Assembly: GCA_963169055.1 (NCBI GenBank)
Contig: CAUJFU010000323.1
Span: forward strand, 1-11,740
Direction: 5' to 3'
Origin: Myxococcota bacterium
GTDB taxonomy: Bacteria > Myxococcota_C > UBA6777
DNA length: 11,740 bases
The notes below the pieces were generated by a model, which was not told the DNA's origin, did not search any database, and was given only the letters and a program-made list of their open reading frames with translations. Below, in pieces: positions 6,265-11,740 of the stretch. The position numbers were made by a program, and so were the translations under genes. Each line of letters starts with the position of its first letter. The first letter of the stretch is position 1.

Positions 6265-7467
6265 ATGCGCATCAACAAGGCTCAATTCGTCGAACAATTC
6301 TCCAATAAAAAAATCGATGTTGCGGATCTTCGCCGAGACAGCGAGATCTCCACCACTCAAAAAAACAAACTTGTTCAAGCCGATATCAACGGCGATGGCT
6401 TTATCCAAGGCTCCAACGAACTCAACCGCCTCTTTGAAAAGGTCGATCACTTCGACAACGACGGCGATCGAAACACCCTTGAGATCAACAACAACAGCCA
6501 TTCCCTGCATCTCAAACAAGCCCTCGAACGCTCGTCGGAGCCGTTGTCTCCATCGCAAGCCCCTTCTTCCAACGACCGCCTCAACACGCTCCTACAAAGC
6601 AACCCACAGATCCGCACCAAACAAGATGCCGTCAACTTCTTCATGCGCCGCAATCAAAACAATTGGGCTGCCGCAGATCGCGATGCCCAACGCCACGGAC
6701 TCCGCCTCGGTGAACTCACCCAAGATCGTAACGCGCCCCTTCGCTCGAACACACAGCCTGCTCCTGCCCCCGTCCAACCAATGCCGCCTTCTCAACCAAC
6801 TCCTCCCTCTACACCGACGCCGAACTTGCCCACGCCTCTCCAACCCGCTCCTGCACGTGGGCCTGTCGCGCTCCAGAACACCTCGCGGATGACAGAGGGC
6901 CAAAAGTACGACTATTACAAAGGGCTGATCGAAGACGGCGGCGGACGATTCAACAACGGCACCAACAAGCGAAATCTTCTTGCTCTTCGCACAGAAACCA
7001 ACACACACACCAACGGCGGACGCGGCGTTTATGACGACAAGATGGTGATGGTTTGGAAAGACAGCCAAGGCAACAAACGTGTTCGCGAATACACCGCAAA
7101 TACCGAGCCGAGCGCTCAATACGAAGGACGCCAAGGGACGGACGTAAATGGTGATGGACGGCGCGATCTGGGCCGTGTCCCCGCTGGTTACTACGAATAC
7201 AGCCGCAGTCGAAGCTCTCGCTTTGGTGATATCCTCCGTCCCACCAACACCATCAACGCCGAACGCGATACCAACCACGACGGCTTTTTCCGCGATGGTC
7301 GCTTCGGAGATTCCGGCTACAGCATGCTTTTCCACAAAGGCGGGAACACCAACACGGGTTCTGCGGGCTGTCAGACCTTTTCTTCGAGCGAGTGGAGCCG
7401 CTTTTGGCGCGACCTTAACACCAACGGAAACCCCGGAACTGTCGGTTATACCATCGTCAATATCTGA
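6265..7467 (+). CDS. EF-hand-like module fused to a YkuD-like His/Ser-x-Gly-Cys domain (400 aa)
   Basis: ATG 6265 follows AAAAGG by eight bases and aligns with the start of the paralogous protein at 2050. Residues 1-74 form the shared module with loops DINGDGFIQGSNE (40-52) and DHFDNDGDRNTL (61-72). A Pro/Gln/Thr-rich linker spans about 163-200. The C-terminal domain (about 208-400) carries NLLALRTETN, VYDDKMVMV, two Asp-rich loops (DVNGDGRRD, 293-301; DTNHDGFF, 335-342) and FHKGG..NTGSAGCQTF. The last has His357, Ser366 and Cys369 spaced like the HG...S.GC active site of YkuD-type L,D-transpeptidases. It resembles phage-borne domains with 'RD.N.D ... iHr....SaGCQ' motifs, known to me only by pattern. 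A cell-wall peptide role is therefore an inference. No Sec signal is present, which is odd for such an enzyme. Copy B of the 150-bp repeat begins immediately after the stop. Confidence 0.82.
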   Translation: MRINKAQFVEQFSNKKIDVADLRRDSEISTTQKNKLVQADINGDGFIQGSNELNRLFEKVDHFDNDGDRNTLEINNNSHSLHLKQALERSSEPLSPSQAPSSNDRLNTLLQSNPQIRTKQDAVNFFMRRNQNNWAAADRDAQRHGLRLGELTQDRNAPLRSNTQPAPAPVQPMPPSQPTPPSTPTPNLPTPLQPAPARGPVALQNTSRMTEGQKYDYYKGLIEDGGGRFNNGTNKRNLLALRTETNTHTNGGRGVYDDKMVMVWKDSQGNKRVREYTANTEPSAQYEGRQGTDVNGDGRRDLGRVPAGYYEYSRSRSSRFGDILRPTNTINAERDTNHDGFFRDGRFGDSGYSMLFHKGGNTNTGSAGCQTFSSSEWSRFWRDLNTNGNPGTVGYTIVNI

Positions 7468-7620
7468 TAGGACTTGTGCGGGTGGTTTTATTTTGTGGGG
7501 TGCGGGGCGTGGGGCTGCGCAAGGAGCGCGGCTCCCTTGAACCCGTATCAGCCGAGGGATCAGCTACTTTTCAAACCAACAAATCTGTCGCTTGAACGTC
7601 CGCGAACGCGGGGGTTTTTG
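7468..7620 (+). repeat. Dispersed ~150-bp structured repeat, copy B
   Basis: It starts at the base after the preceding stop codon with TAGGACTT and ends in a G-run and TTTTTG. It shares TTTTCAAACCAACAA and GCTTGAACGT with the other copies. Its central part differs: where A and C have ACCCCAC and CCCC runs, B has the complementary GCGGGGCGTGGGG, as if that segment were inverted. The next hairpin is kept with other bases: AAGGAGC-GCG-GCTCCCTT. CCGC-GAAC-GCGG before the T-run may terminate transcription. Confidence 0.8.
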
Positions 7621-7626
7621 TCTACC

Positions 7627-7737
7627 GTATCGCTTTGGGGATGATCATTCGTGGGGATGGTGGTCTGCGTGGACGCTGCTATGCTCAAAAAAAGCCGAGG
7701 TATCGCCCCGAGGATGATCATTCGTGGGGATGGTGGT
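7627..7737. repeat. 38-bp direct repeat, 73-bp period, at the 3' end of the 88-aa gene
   Basis: The blocks 7627-7664 and 7700-7737 match at 34 of 38 positions. The right-hand block holds the last codons and stop of the 88-aa minus-strand gene (HHPHE, TGA). The left-hand block would encode the same HHPHE and TGA in a frame without a start. It lies beyond the gene's likely terminator. Confidence 0.85.
7687..7711 (-). terminator. Rho-independent terminator of the DUF4365 operon
   Basis: On the minus strand, TCGGGG and CCTCGG (complement of 7706-7711 and 7695-7700; wobble pairs allowed) flank a CGATA loop, and seven T's follow (7687-7693). It sits six bases after the stop of the last operon gene. 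The second copy of this sequence at 7627 has lost the pairing. Confidence 0.6.
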
Positions 7738-7984
7738 GGTGGCGGAAGCTTTGGAGCATCCGCATGGCTGCTTGGATGCGTTGCATCTTTTGGTGTTTGT
7801 GTTGGGTTGCGCGGAAATCGTCGGGGGCGCAAAATTCGCCGCGCACCTCGACCAAGAGGTGTTGGAGATGACCTTCGATCACCTGCAACTCGGCGGGGGT
7901 GAATTTCTTGAGATGATGCGGCGTAAAAAAGATCAATCCATCCGCGATCTCGCTGGCTATCTGCTTGGGATTCTCTCGTAACAT
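7718..7984 (-). CDS. Small protein of the DUF4365 operon (88 aa), function unknown
   Basis: ATG 7984 is preceded by AGGAG (complement of 7990-7994) at five bases' spacing. The protein is hydrophilic and mostly helical: LRENPKQIASEIADGLIFFT, then HHLKKFTPAELQVIEGHLQHLL, then a basic, histidine-rich end (RHHHHPHE). It has no signal peptide or membrane helix. The composition and Shine-Dalgarno site support a real gene, though I recognise no family. It is third in a minus-strand series after the DUF4365 protein and its 375-aa partner, 90 bp after the partner's stop, and is followed by a terminator. An accessory or regulatory role in that operon is a guess from position. Confidence 0.6.
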   Translation of the reverse strand: MLRENPKQIASEIADGLIFFTPHHLKKFTPAELQVIEGHLQHLLVEVRGEFCAPDDFRATQHKHQKMQRIQAAMRMLQSFRHHHHPHE

Positions 7985-7986
7985 CG

Positions 7987-8081
7987 GTTCTCCTGCCTTC
8001 TCTCTTGTTTAAGACACGGCGTCAAAAAGCCCATCCCCATCCACGACGTTGAGTTCTCCTGCCTTCTCTCTTGTTTAAGAC
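7987..8081. repeat. 29-bp direct repeat, 66-bp period, between the 375-aa and 88-aa genes
   Basis: The blocks 7987-8015 and 8053-8081 are identical over 29 bases. On the minus strand each contains TCT TAA, a purine-rich spacer and GGCAGGAGAAC. The right-hand copy covers the last codon and stop of the 375-aa gene. The left-hand copy supplies the ribosome binding site of the 88-aa gene. The 66-bp period is 22 codons, so both TAA codons are in the same frame. Confidence 0.9.
8009..8044 (-). other. Possible 11-codon mini-ORF between duplicated ribosome binding sites
   Basis: GTG 8044 follows the AGGAG of the right-hand 29-bp repeat by 11 bases. It would encode VDGDGLFDAVS ending at the TAA of the left-hand repeat, right before the ribosome binding site of the 88-aa gene. 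It may be a by-product of the duplication or a tiny leader peptide. There is no evidence of translation. Confidence 0.12.
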
Positions 8082-9202
8082 TCGTTGCTTTCGATGATCA
8101 AATGGTGCGGATTTTTCAAGGAGAAGCTGCGGCCTTCTTTTTGAAGGCTTCCGCTTACAGTCACAAGGCAACCGTCTCGGTGCGCGTTGGTCACCATGTT
8201 GTAGTCTGGCTCGCTTAATTCGAACACTACCCGAAGGGGCCGTTCTTCGACGTGGCAGTACAATGTCGCTTTGCCCTTCTCGGCACTTTCGGAGCGTTCG
8301 AGCTTGACAACGGGGCCTGTGATCTCGATGTCCGAAGGATGTCCCGTGTCGCGTAATTGGATACTTGCTGCGCGTAGAAATGGCACGCGATCGGAAGAAA
8401 AAGAAACCTTCGATATCGGTTCCGCGATAACAGGTCGGTTCGGTGACCAAGAAAAGAGGAAGTCTACTTTTCGTTGGGCGTGTTCATCTCCCCAAAAACC
8501 TGCGACAGCATCACAAAGATTGGCGCTTACGCCTGCGGGGATCGCTTGTGAAAAAGCCGCGAGTTCTTGTTGGAGGGCCGCTTCTCTGGACGCGTGTTCA
8601 AGCGCTCGGAGCGAATGCGCCAACATCAAAGTGACTTGTCGTTCGAAGGTCTCTTCGGGGTCGGCGGATGAGGGGTTTGTGGGGGTGTGCAGCAAAGGTG
8701 TGACGCGGCAAAGAACCGTCACGATGTAACTTCCTCTTTCGCTCTGCCCGATGCGCACACGCCGTATATGTTCCATCGCTTTCGTCGGCTTGCGGGTTGG
8801 CCAAAAGGCTCGCTTTTCGATGGCCGCACAAGCAGCTGAAAGAACCAGTTCCCTTGTCTTTTGAGCAATTTGCGTGTGTTGTTCAATCGGAAGTGTTCCA
8901 TCGGACATCTCTGTGTCGGCGATGCGGATGCGCAGCGTATCAAAGCCGATCGTCTGTAGATCTTCGTACACTTGAGACGGATTGCGTTGTTCTACCATCG
9001 CAAGCGCCTCCAACAAATCCCCGATACGCAGAGCATAATCACCGGCTTCTCGATTCGTTGGAAGCAATACTTCCTCCTCACCCAGAAACCAAAGCGTTTT
9101 GTGTTGTGCGTCTTGTGTCCAGTGTTTAGCGCGTAAGTACAGCGCGATATCGGTGGGTCGGAGCGCTTGGTACATTTCTTTTTTTGAGGTGGTTGTTGTC
9201 AT
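8075..9202 (-). CDS. DUF4365-associated hypothetical protein (375 aa)
   Basis: ATG 9202 overlaps the stop of the DUF4365 gene (ATGA) and follows GGAGG (complement of 9209-9213) by six bases, indicating translational coupling. No signal peptide or membrane helix is visible. The N-terminal part (ALRPTDIALYLRAKHW, then EALAMVEQRNPSQVYEDL, then ADTEMSDGTLPIEQ) resembles a conserved hypothetical protein that I recall beside DUF4365 genes, notably in cyanobacteria. The middle is helical and charged. The C-terminal part (about 295-370) alternates short strands, such as IEITGPVVKLERSE, GCLVTVSGSLQ and FSLKNPHHLIIE, in an OB-like pattern. The function is unknown. The fixed partnership with a nuclease-like DUF suggests a two-protein accessory module, possibly defensive. 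The partner memory is from family knowledge, not a search. Confidence 0.8.
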   Translation of the reverse strand: MTTTTSKKEMYQALRPTDIALYLRAKHWTQDAQHKTLWFLGEEEVLLPTNREAGDYALRIGDLLEALAMVEQRNPSQVYEDLQTIGFDTLRIRIADTEMSDGTLPIEQHTQIAQKTRELVLSAACAAIEKRAFWPTRKPTKAMEHIRRVRIGQSERGSYIVTVLCRVTPLLHTPTNPSSADPEETFERQVTLMLAHSLRALEHASREAALQQELAAFSQAIPAGVSANLCDAVAGFWGDEHAQRKVDFLFSWSPNRPVIAEPISKVSFSSDRVPFLRAASIQLRDTGHPSDIEITGPVVKLERSESAEKGKATLYCHVEERPLRVVFELSEPDYNMVTNAHRDGCLVTVSGSLQKEGRSFSLKNPHHLIIESNES

Positions 9203-9537
9203 GGTTGTCCTCCCTGACCGATGCGTTCCATGATGTCTTGCAAGGCGTCAACGGTCAACCTTTGGTTGAGTGGGATACGGACGGTTTGGCCGCGCTCGTT
9301 TTGGCTTTCTGCTTGGCCGCGAAGATTCATCCAGAAACCACAACGCCGCAAAACAAGTTCGTCTTCCTTTTGTGATAGCCATTCCTCTTGTTGTGCGGGT
9401 ACGAAAACGACGACCAATATGCGCGGTATGTGTAGACTTGTATCTCTCAGATCATCGTAGTTCTTCAATGGAATAGAATAACCGAACGTTCCGTCACTTG
9501 CGATCATAGCTTCTTTTTCGGTGCATTTCAGTTGCAA
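9199..9537 (-). CDS. DUF4365 family protein, N-terminally truncated (possible pseudogene)
   Basis: The 112-residue frame opens right after an in-frame TAA (9538-9540). Its first codon is TTG without a ribosome binding site; ATG 9507 is the only plausible internal start. The sequence LQLKCTEKE, then SIPLKNYDDLRD, RILVVVFVPAQQEEWL, LVLRRCGFWMNLRG, TVRIPLNQRLTVDAL and IGQGGQP fits the C-terminal half of DUF4365. The family usually has a further N-terminal segment of about 50-60 residues. That segment includes the Asp-rich part of what looks like a PD-(D/E)xK core, with QLK as the last motif. It is absent here. Upstream of the stop, the same frame encodes MWRSTEDRQKE (from 9609), which may be a remnant of the true start followed by an internal deletion. 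The product is probably non-nucleolytic or the gene is dead, but the intact ATGA coupling to the partner is kept. Confidence 0.7.
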   Translation of the reverse strand: MQLKCTEKEAMIASDGTFGYSIPLKNYDDLRDTSLHIPRILVVVFVPAQQEEWLSQKEDELVLRRCGFWMNLRGQAESQNERGQTVRIPLNQRLTVDALQDIMERIGQGGQP

Positions 9538-9837
9538 TTAGAGTCTATCTAAAGCAATTCTCTTGAGCAGCGAGCTTTCTTTTTGGCGGTCTTCTGTTGA
9601 TCTCCACATTTTTGGGGCCTGTGCGGCCCGTTGCTGGAGCGTTCAGATCTCGAACGGTGTCGTTGTTTGGTTGTTGGACAGTCTTTGCTTTGTGGCGCTT
9701 GGTCTTGGGAGGGAGGGCTTTGAGGATGGGTGGCTTTTGGCTTTGGTTTCAATGGTTTGCTGGAAAATGAAAAGCTGGCTTTGTTTTTGAGAAAAGGGGC
9801 GTCGCACGACTCAACCCGTCAACAAAAGGAGATGGCG

Positions 9838-11412
9838 ATGTTCCGATATGTTTCAACCAAGACCCGTTCTTATCTGAGTTCTTTGCTTGTTTGCGCTTCG
9901 CTTGTGGCGTGCGCACAAAACCCCAACACAGCGAACGAATCCCACGACGTCACCGTAAAAAAACAACCCATCATCAACGGCACCATCGACTTGAGCTATC
10001 CCGCGATTGGAGCGTTTGTAAGCGATCGTGCAGATACAGCTTTTTGTTCGGGAACCTTGATCGGCCCGCGCCATTTTTTGACTGCGGCGCATTGCGTGTT
10101 GGATCTGAACAAACGCGGCACTGTAGAGATCCGCTTTGATGTGTTAAGCGAAGACGGCAAACAATACGCACGCCATCATTACGCGATCAAACAGTCGGTC
10201 ATGCACCCGCTCTACAACGACAATACCCTTGAGCACGATCTTGCTCTGGTCGTCTTTGGCGAGGATATCCCGTTAAAACACGTTGCTCTGCCCACCCCTT
10301 CTTTTTTCAATCGCTCGTGGGTTGGCAAAGACCTTTACGTTGCAGGCTACGGTTATCACACAACAAATCCGAAACAGATCTCCGATGAATACAAAAGAAG
10401 CGCGATGCTGCGGGTAGAACAGGTGGATGATCTAGATTTTATCCAGAAAGGAACTCAACTCGATCAAAATATCTGCCACGGCGATTCGGGTGGACCGGCC
10501 ATCGCGTTGGATACTTATCTTGTCATCGTGGGGGTGACATCCTCAACCAACGGCTCGACGGAACACCCCGATGGAGATTCTTACTGCAACGGAAAAGGCC
10601 GTTCTATCCGTGTGGATCGCTATCTTCCTTGGATCTATCAAATCATGGGAAAAAGTACGTCCTGCCGCAAAGACAGCGAATGTTCGTCGGGAGAGGGATG
10701 CTATGCAGGGGCCGCTCCGTTGCTTTCGCCTTGCCAACAAGGAAGCGCTGCTTGTTTTTGTTCTCCAGCAGGTACTCAAAAATACGGTGAATCTTGTTCC
10801 ATCGACGCGCCTTGTGCGCCCGGGTTGCTCTGTGGCGGCACAAAAGAAAAAACGATCTGCTTTGAAGCCTGCAAAAAAGATCAAGCCGATCCTTGCTCGA
10901 TCTCCAAAGGTGCTTGCCGTTATGATATCCAGTCCGGGAGCGAAAAAATCTCCGTCTGTGGCTGCCGCCCCGATCAATCCTGTGGTGCAGGATTCGGCTG
11001 CGAGGCCTTGAGCAGTCAAATCAGCTACTGCCGCGAAGGTGCAGCACCTCCGACACCTCCGACACCTCCGACACCTCCGACACCTCCGACACCTCCCGTC
11101 ACTCCACCTTCTAACCCGATACCTCCGACACCTCCCGTCACTCCGCCATCCAACCCAACTCCCCCCAACGGAGGCTCCAACCCCAATCCCCCACAAGGCG
11201 GCCAACAAGGAAACCTCCCTTGTCCTCCCTCCGAACAATACAACGTCTGCAACGCAGCAGGCCAATGTATCCCAACGTGCCGCGAACCCAAGCAAGGCAT
11301 CGGTTGCCAAAGCCATCCCGTCTCTCCCTCTGGATTCGCATGGTGGATGCTCTTCCTCGCCCTCGCTTGGGGCTACAAGCGAAGAACCCGCTCTTTTCGT
11401 TCCGCACTTTAA
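9838..11412 (+). CDS. S1-family serine protease, lipoprotein with MYXO-CTERM-like tail
   Basis: This 524-aa protein starts at ATG 9838, six bases after AAAAGGAG; ATG 9832 abuts that site and is less likely. Residues 1-25 are a lipoprotein signal (SLLVCASLVAC, lipid on Cys25). QPIING (43-48) marks the usual zymogen junction. The triad is His85 (LTAAHC), Asp134 (EHDLALVVF) and Ser217 (CHGDSGGP). The position six before the serine, Asp in trypsin, is Asn211, so trypsin-like specificity is doubtful. Residues 276-399 hold cysteine-rich modules (CRKDSECSSGEGC, CGAGFGC). A stalk of PPT and PPVTPPSNP repeats spans 404-443. The end, GCQSHP, then FAWWMLFLALAWGY and KRRTR, is MYXO-CTERM-like. The protein should be tethered at the cell surface. 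It stands alone, followed by repeat copy C. Confidence 0.92.
   Translation: MFRYVSTKTRSYLSSLLVCASLVACAQNPNTANESHDVTVKKQPIINGTIDLSYPAIGAFVSDRADTAFCSGTLIGPRHFLTAAHCVLDLNKRGTVEIRFDVLSEDGKQYARHHYAIKQSVMHPLYNDNTLEHDLALVVFGEDIPLKHVALPTPSFFNRSWVGKDLYVAGYGYHTTNPKQISDEYKRSAMLRVEQVDDLDFIQKGTQLDQNICHGDSGGPAIALDTYLVIVGVTSSTNGSTEHPDGDSYCNGKGRSIRVDRYLPWIYQIMGKSTSCRKDSECSSGEGCYAGAAPLLSPCQQGSAACFCSPAGTQKYGESCSIDAPCAPGLLCGGTKEKTICFEACKKDQADPCSISKGACRYDIQSGSEKISVCGCRPDQSCGAGFGCEALSSQISYCREGAAPPTPPTPPTPPTPPTPPVTPPSNPIPPTPPVTPPSNPTPPNGGSNPNPPQGGQQGNLPCPPSEQYNVCNAAGQCIPTCREPKQGIGCQSHPVSPSGFAWWMLFLALAWGYKRRTRSFRSAL
11047..11160 (+). repeat. In-gene tandem repeats encoding the Pro-Thr stalk
   Basis: Five exact copies of the 9-mer CCTCCGACA span 11047-11091 (Pro-Pro-Thr). 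Two copies of a 39-bp unit span 11083-11121 and 11122-11160 (PPTPPVTPPSNP followed by Ile or Thr). Both periods are whole codons, so copy-number change would alter stalk length without breaking the frame. Confidence 0.9.
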
Positions 11413-11416
11413 CGAA

Positions 11417-11570
11417 CAGAACTTGCGCTGTGGGATGGTTTTTTGTGGGGTTTCACCCCACACCCCACAAGGGACCGATGGCCCCTTGACCCCGTGTTGG
11501 CGGGGCGATCAGATGTTTTTCAAACCAACAACGGCTCCGCTTGAATGGGTGCGAACACGGGGGTTTTGGG
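11417..11570 (+). repeat. Dispersed ~150-bp structured repeat, copy C
   Basis: It begins five bases after the protease stop. It contains GTGGGGT-TTC-ACCCCAC (11445-11461), the hairpin AAGGGACC-GAT-GGCCCCTT, TTTTTCAAACCAACAA and CACGGGGGTTTTGG at the end. CCCCGTGTT (from 11490) can pair with AACACGGGG near the right end over nine bases, giving the longest outer stem of the three copies. The trailing T-run makes termination plausible. Confidence 0.85.
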
Positions 11571-11639
11571 TCCAATTGCGTAAACCTTATCCTATGCAAA
11601 ATTGTGTATGCTTTAAAATAGATCTGGGGTAAAGTGTAG
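11571..11639. other. AT-rich gap before the tandem array
   Basis: This short AT-rich stretch contains TAAAAT (11614-11619) but no matching -35 box at the expected distance. A GGGGT at 11626-11630 precedes the first ATG of the array by nine bases. No gene can be supported. Confidence 0.3.
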
Positions 11640-11740
11640 ATGCTCTGCTTTCAGATACGGATGCTCTGCTTTCAGATACGGATGCTCTGCTTTCAGATAC
11701 GGATGCTCTGCTTTCAGATACGGATGCTCTGCTTTCAGAT
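11640..11740. repeat. 21-bp tandem repeat array, cut by the window edge
   Basis: Four exact 21-bp units (11640-11660, 11661-11681, 11682-11702, 11703-11723) and 17 bases of a fifth (11724-11740) follow head to tail without spacers. Each unit begins ATGCTCTGC and ends CAGATACGG. The period is seven codons and five of six frames are open. Plus-strand repeats would read MLCFQIR, DALLSDT or CSAFRYG. Minus-strand repeats would read PYLKAEH or VSESRAS, and minus frames end at stops just left of the array. Whether it is coding cannot be told from here. Confidence 0.95.

Noticed and set aside
8022-8450. Minus-strand frame of 142 codons
   Set aside because: It is an Arg-rich shadow frame within the 375-aa gene.
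9549-9752. N-terminal half of DUF4365 in another frame
   Set aside because: The 67-codon minus frame is a low-complexity Lys/Pro/Gln sequence without DUF4365 motifs, so a simple frameshift does not explain the truncation.
10543-11463. Long minus-strand reading frame (306 codons) opposite the protease
   Set aside because: It is antisense to a clear S1 protease, and its Arg/Cys/Gly-rich composition mirrors the Pro-Thr stalk.
11640-11740. Possible CRISPR array
   Set aside because: The 21-bp units abut directly with no spacers and there are no cas genes in view, so this is a simple tandem repeat.

Overview
The window looks like a chromosomal segment of a Myxococcota-type (former deltaproteobacterial) organism of moderate GC. 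The best evidence is the S1-family protease at 9838-11412. It has a lipobox signal, cysteine-rich modules of the 'C..DSEC..G..C' type, a Pro-Thr stalk, and a MYXO-CTERM-like tail of Cys, hydrophobic helix and basic cluster. The taxonomic assignment is an inference from these traits. No rRNA, tRNA, insertion sequence or CRISPR array was seen.

Layout, left to right: the 3' end of an acyltransferase-3 membrane protein (+). A membrane-anchored DUF3089 alpha/beta-hydrolase (-). A 630-bp divergent intergenic region. A 352-aa EF-hand-like protein (+), followed by a secreted protein that I read as possibly ExbD/TolR-like (+). An RluA-family pseudouridine synthase (-), divergent from a YbaK/EbsC-type aminoacyl-tRNA deacylase (+). 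A second EF-hand-like protein (+) with a proline-rich linker and a His/Ser-x-Gly-Cys domain resembling the YkuD/L,D-transpeptidase active site. A three-gene minus-strand operon: truncated DUF4365 protein, 375-aa partner, 88-aa protein. Then the S1 protease (+). The right edge runs into a 21-bp tandem repeat array.

Three observations stand out. First, the proteins at 2050-3108 and 6265-7467 share a homologous N-terminal module of about 70 residues with two EF-hand-like loops. Their C-terminal parts differ and neither has a Sec signal, so the module may be a shared targeting or regulatory unit. Second, a repeat of about 150 bp occurs three times (5813-5960, 7468-7620, 11417-11570). Each copy lies just downstream of a plus-strand stop codon and has conserved, partly compensated hairpins. 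Third, three minus-strand genes have short direct copies of their own 3' ends 66-73 bp downstream.

The clearest functional unit is the DUF4365 operon. Its first two genes overlap by four bases. The first has lost its N-terminal half and with it part of the presumed nuclease core. The other genes are housekeeping or surface genes with no evident common pathway.
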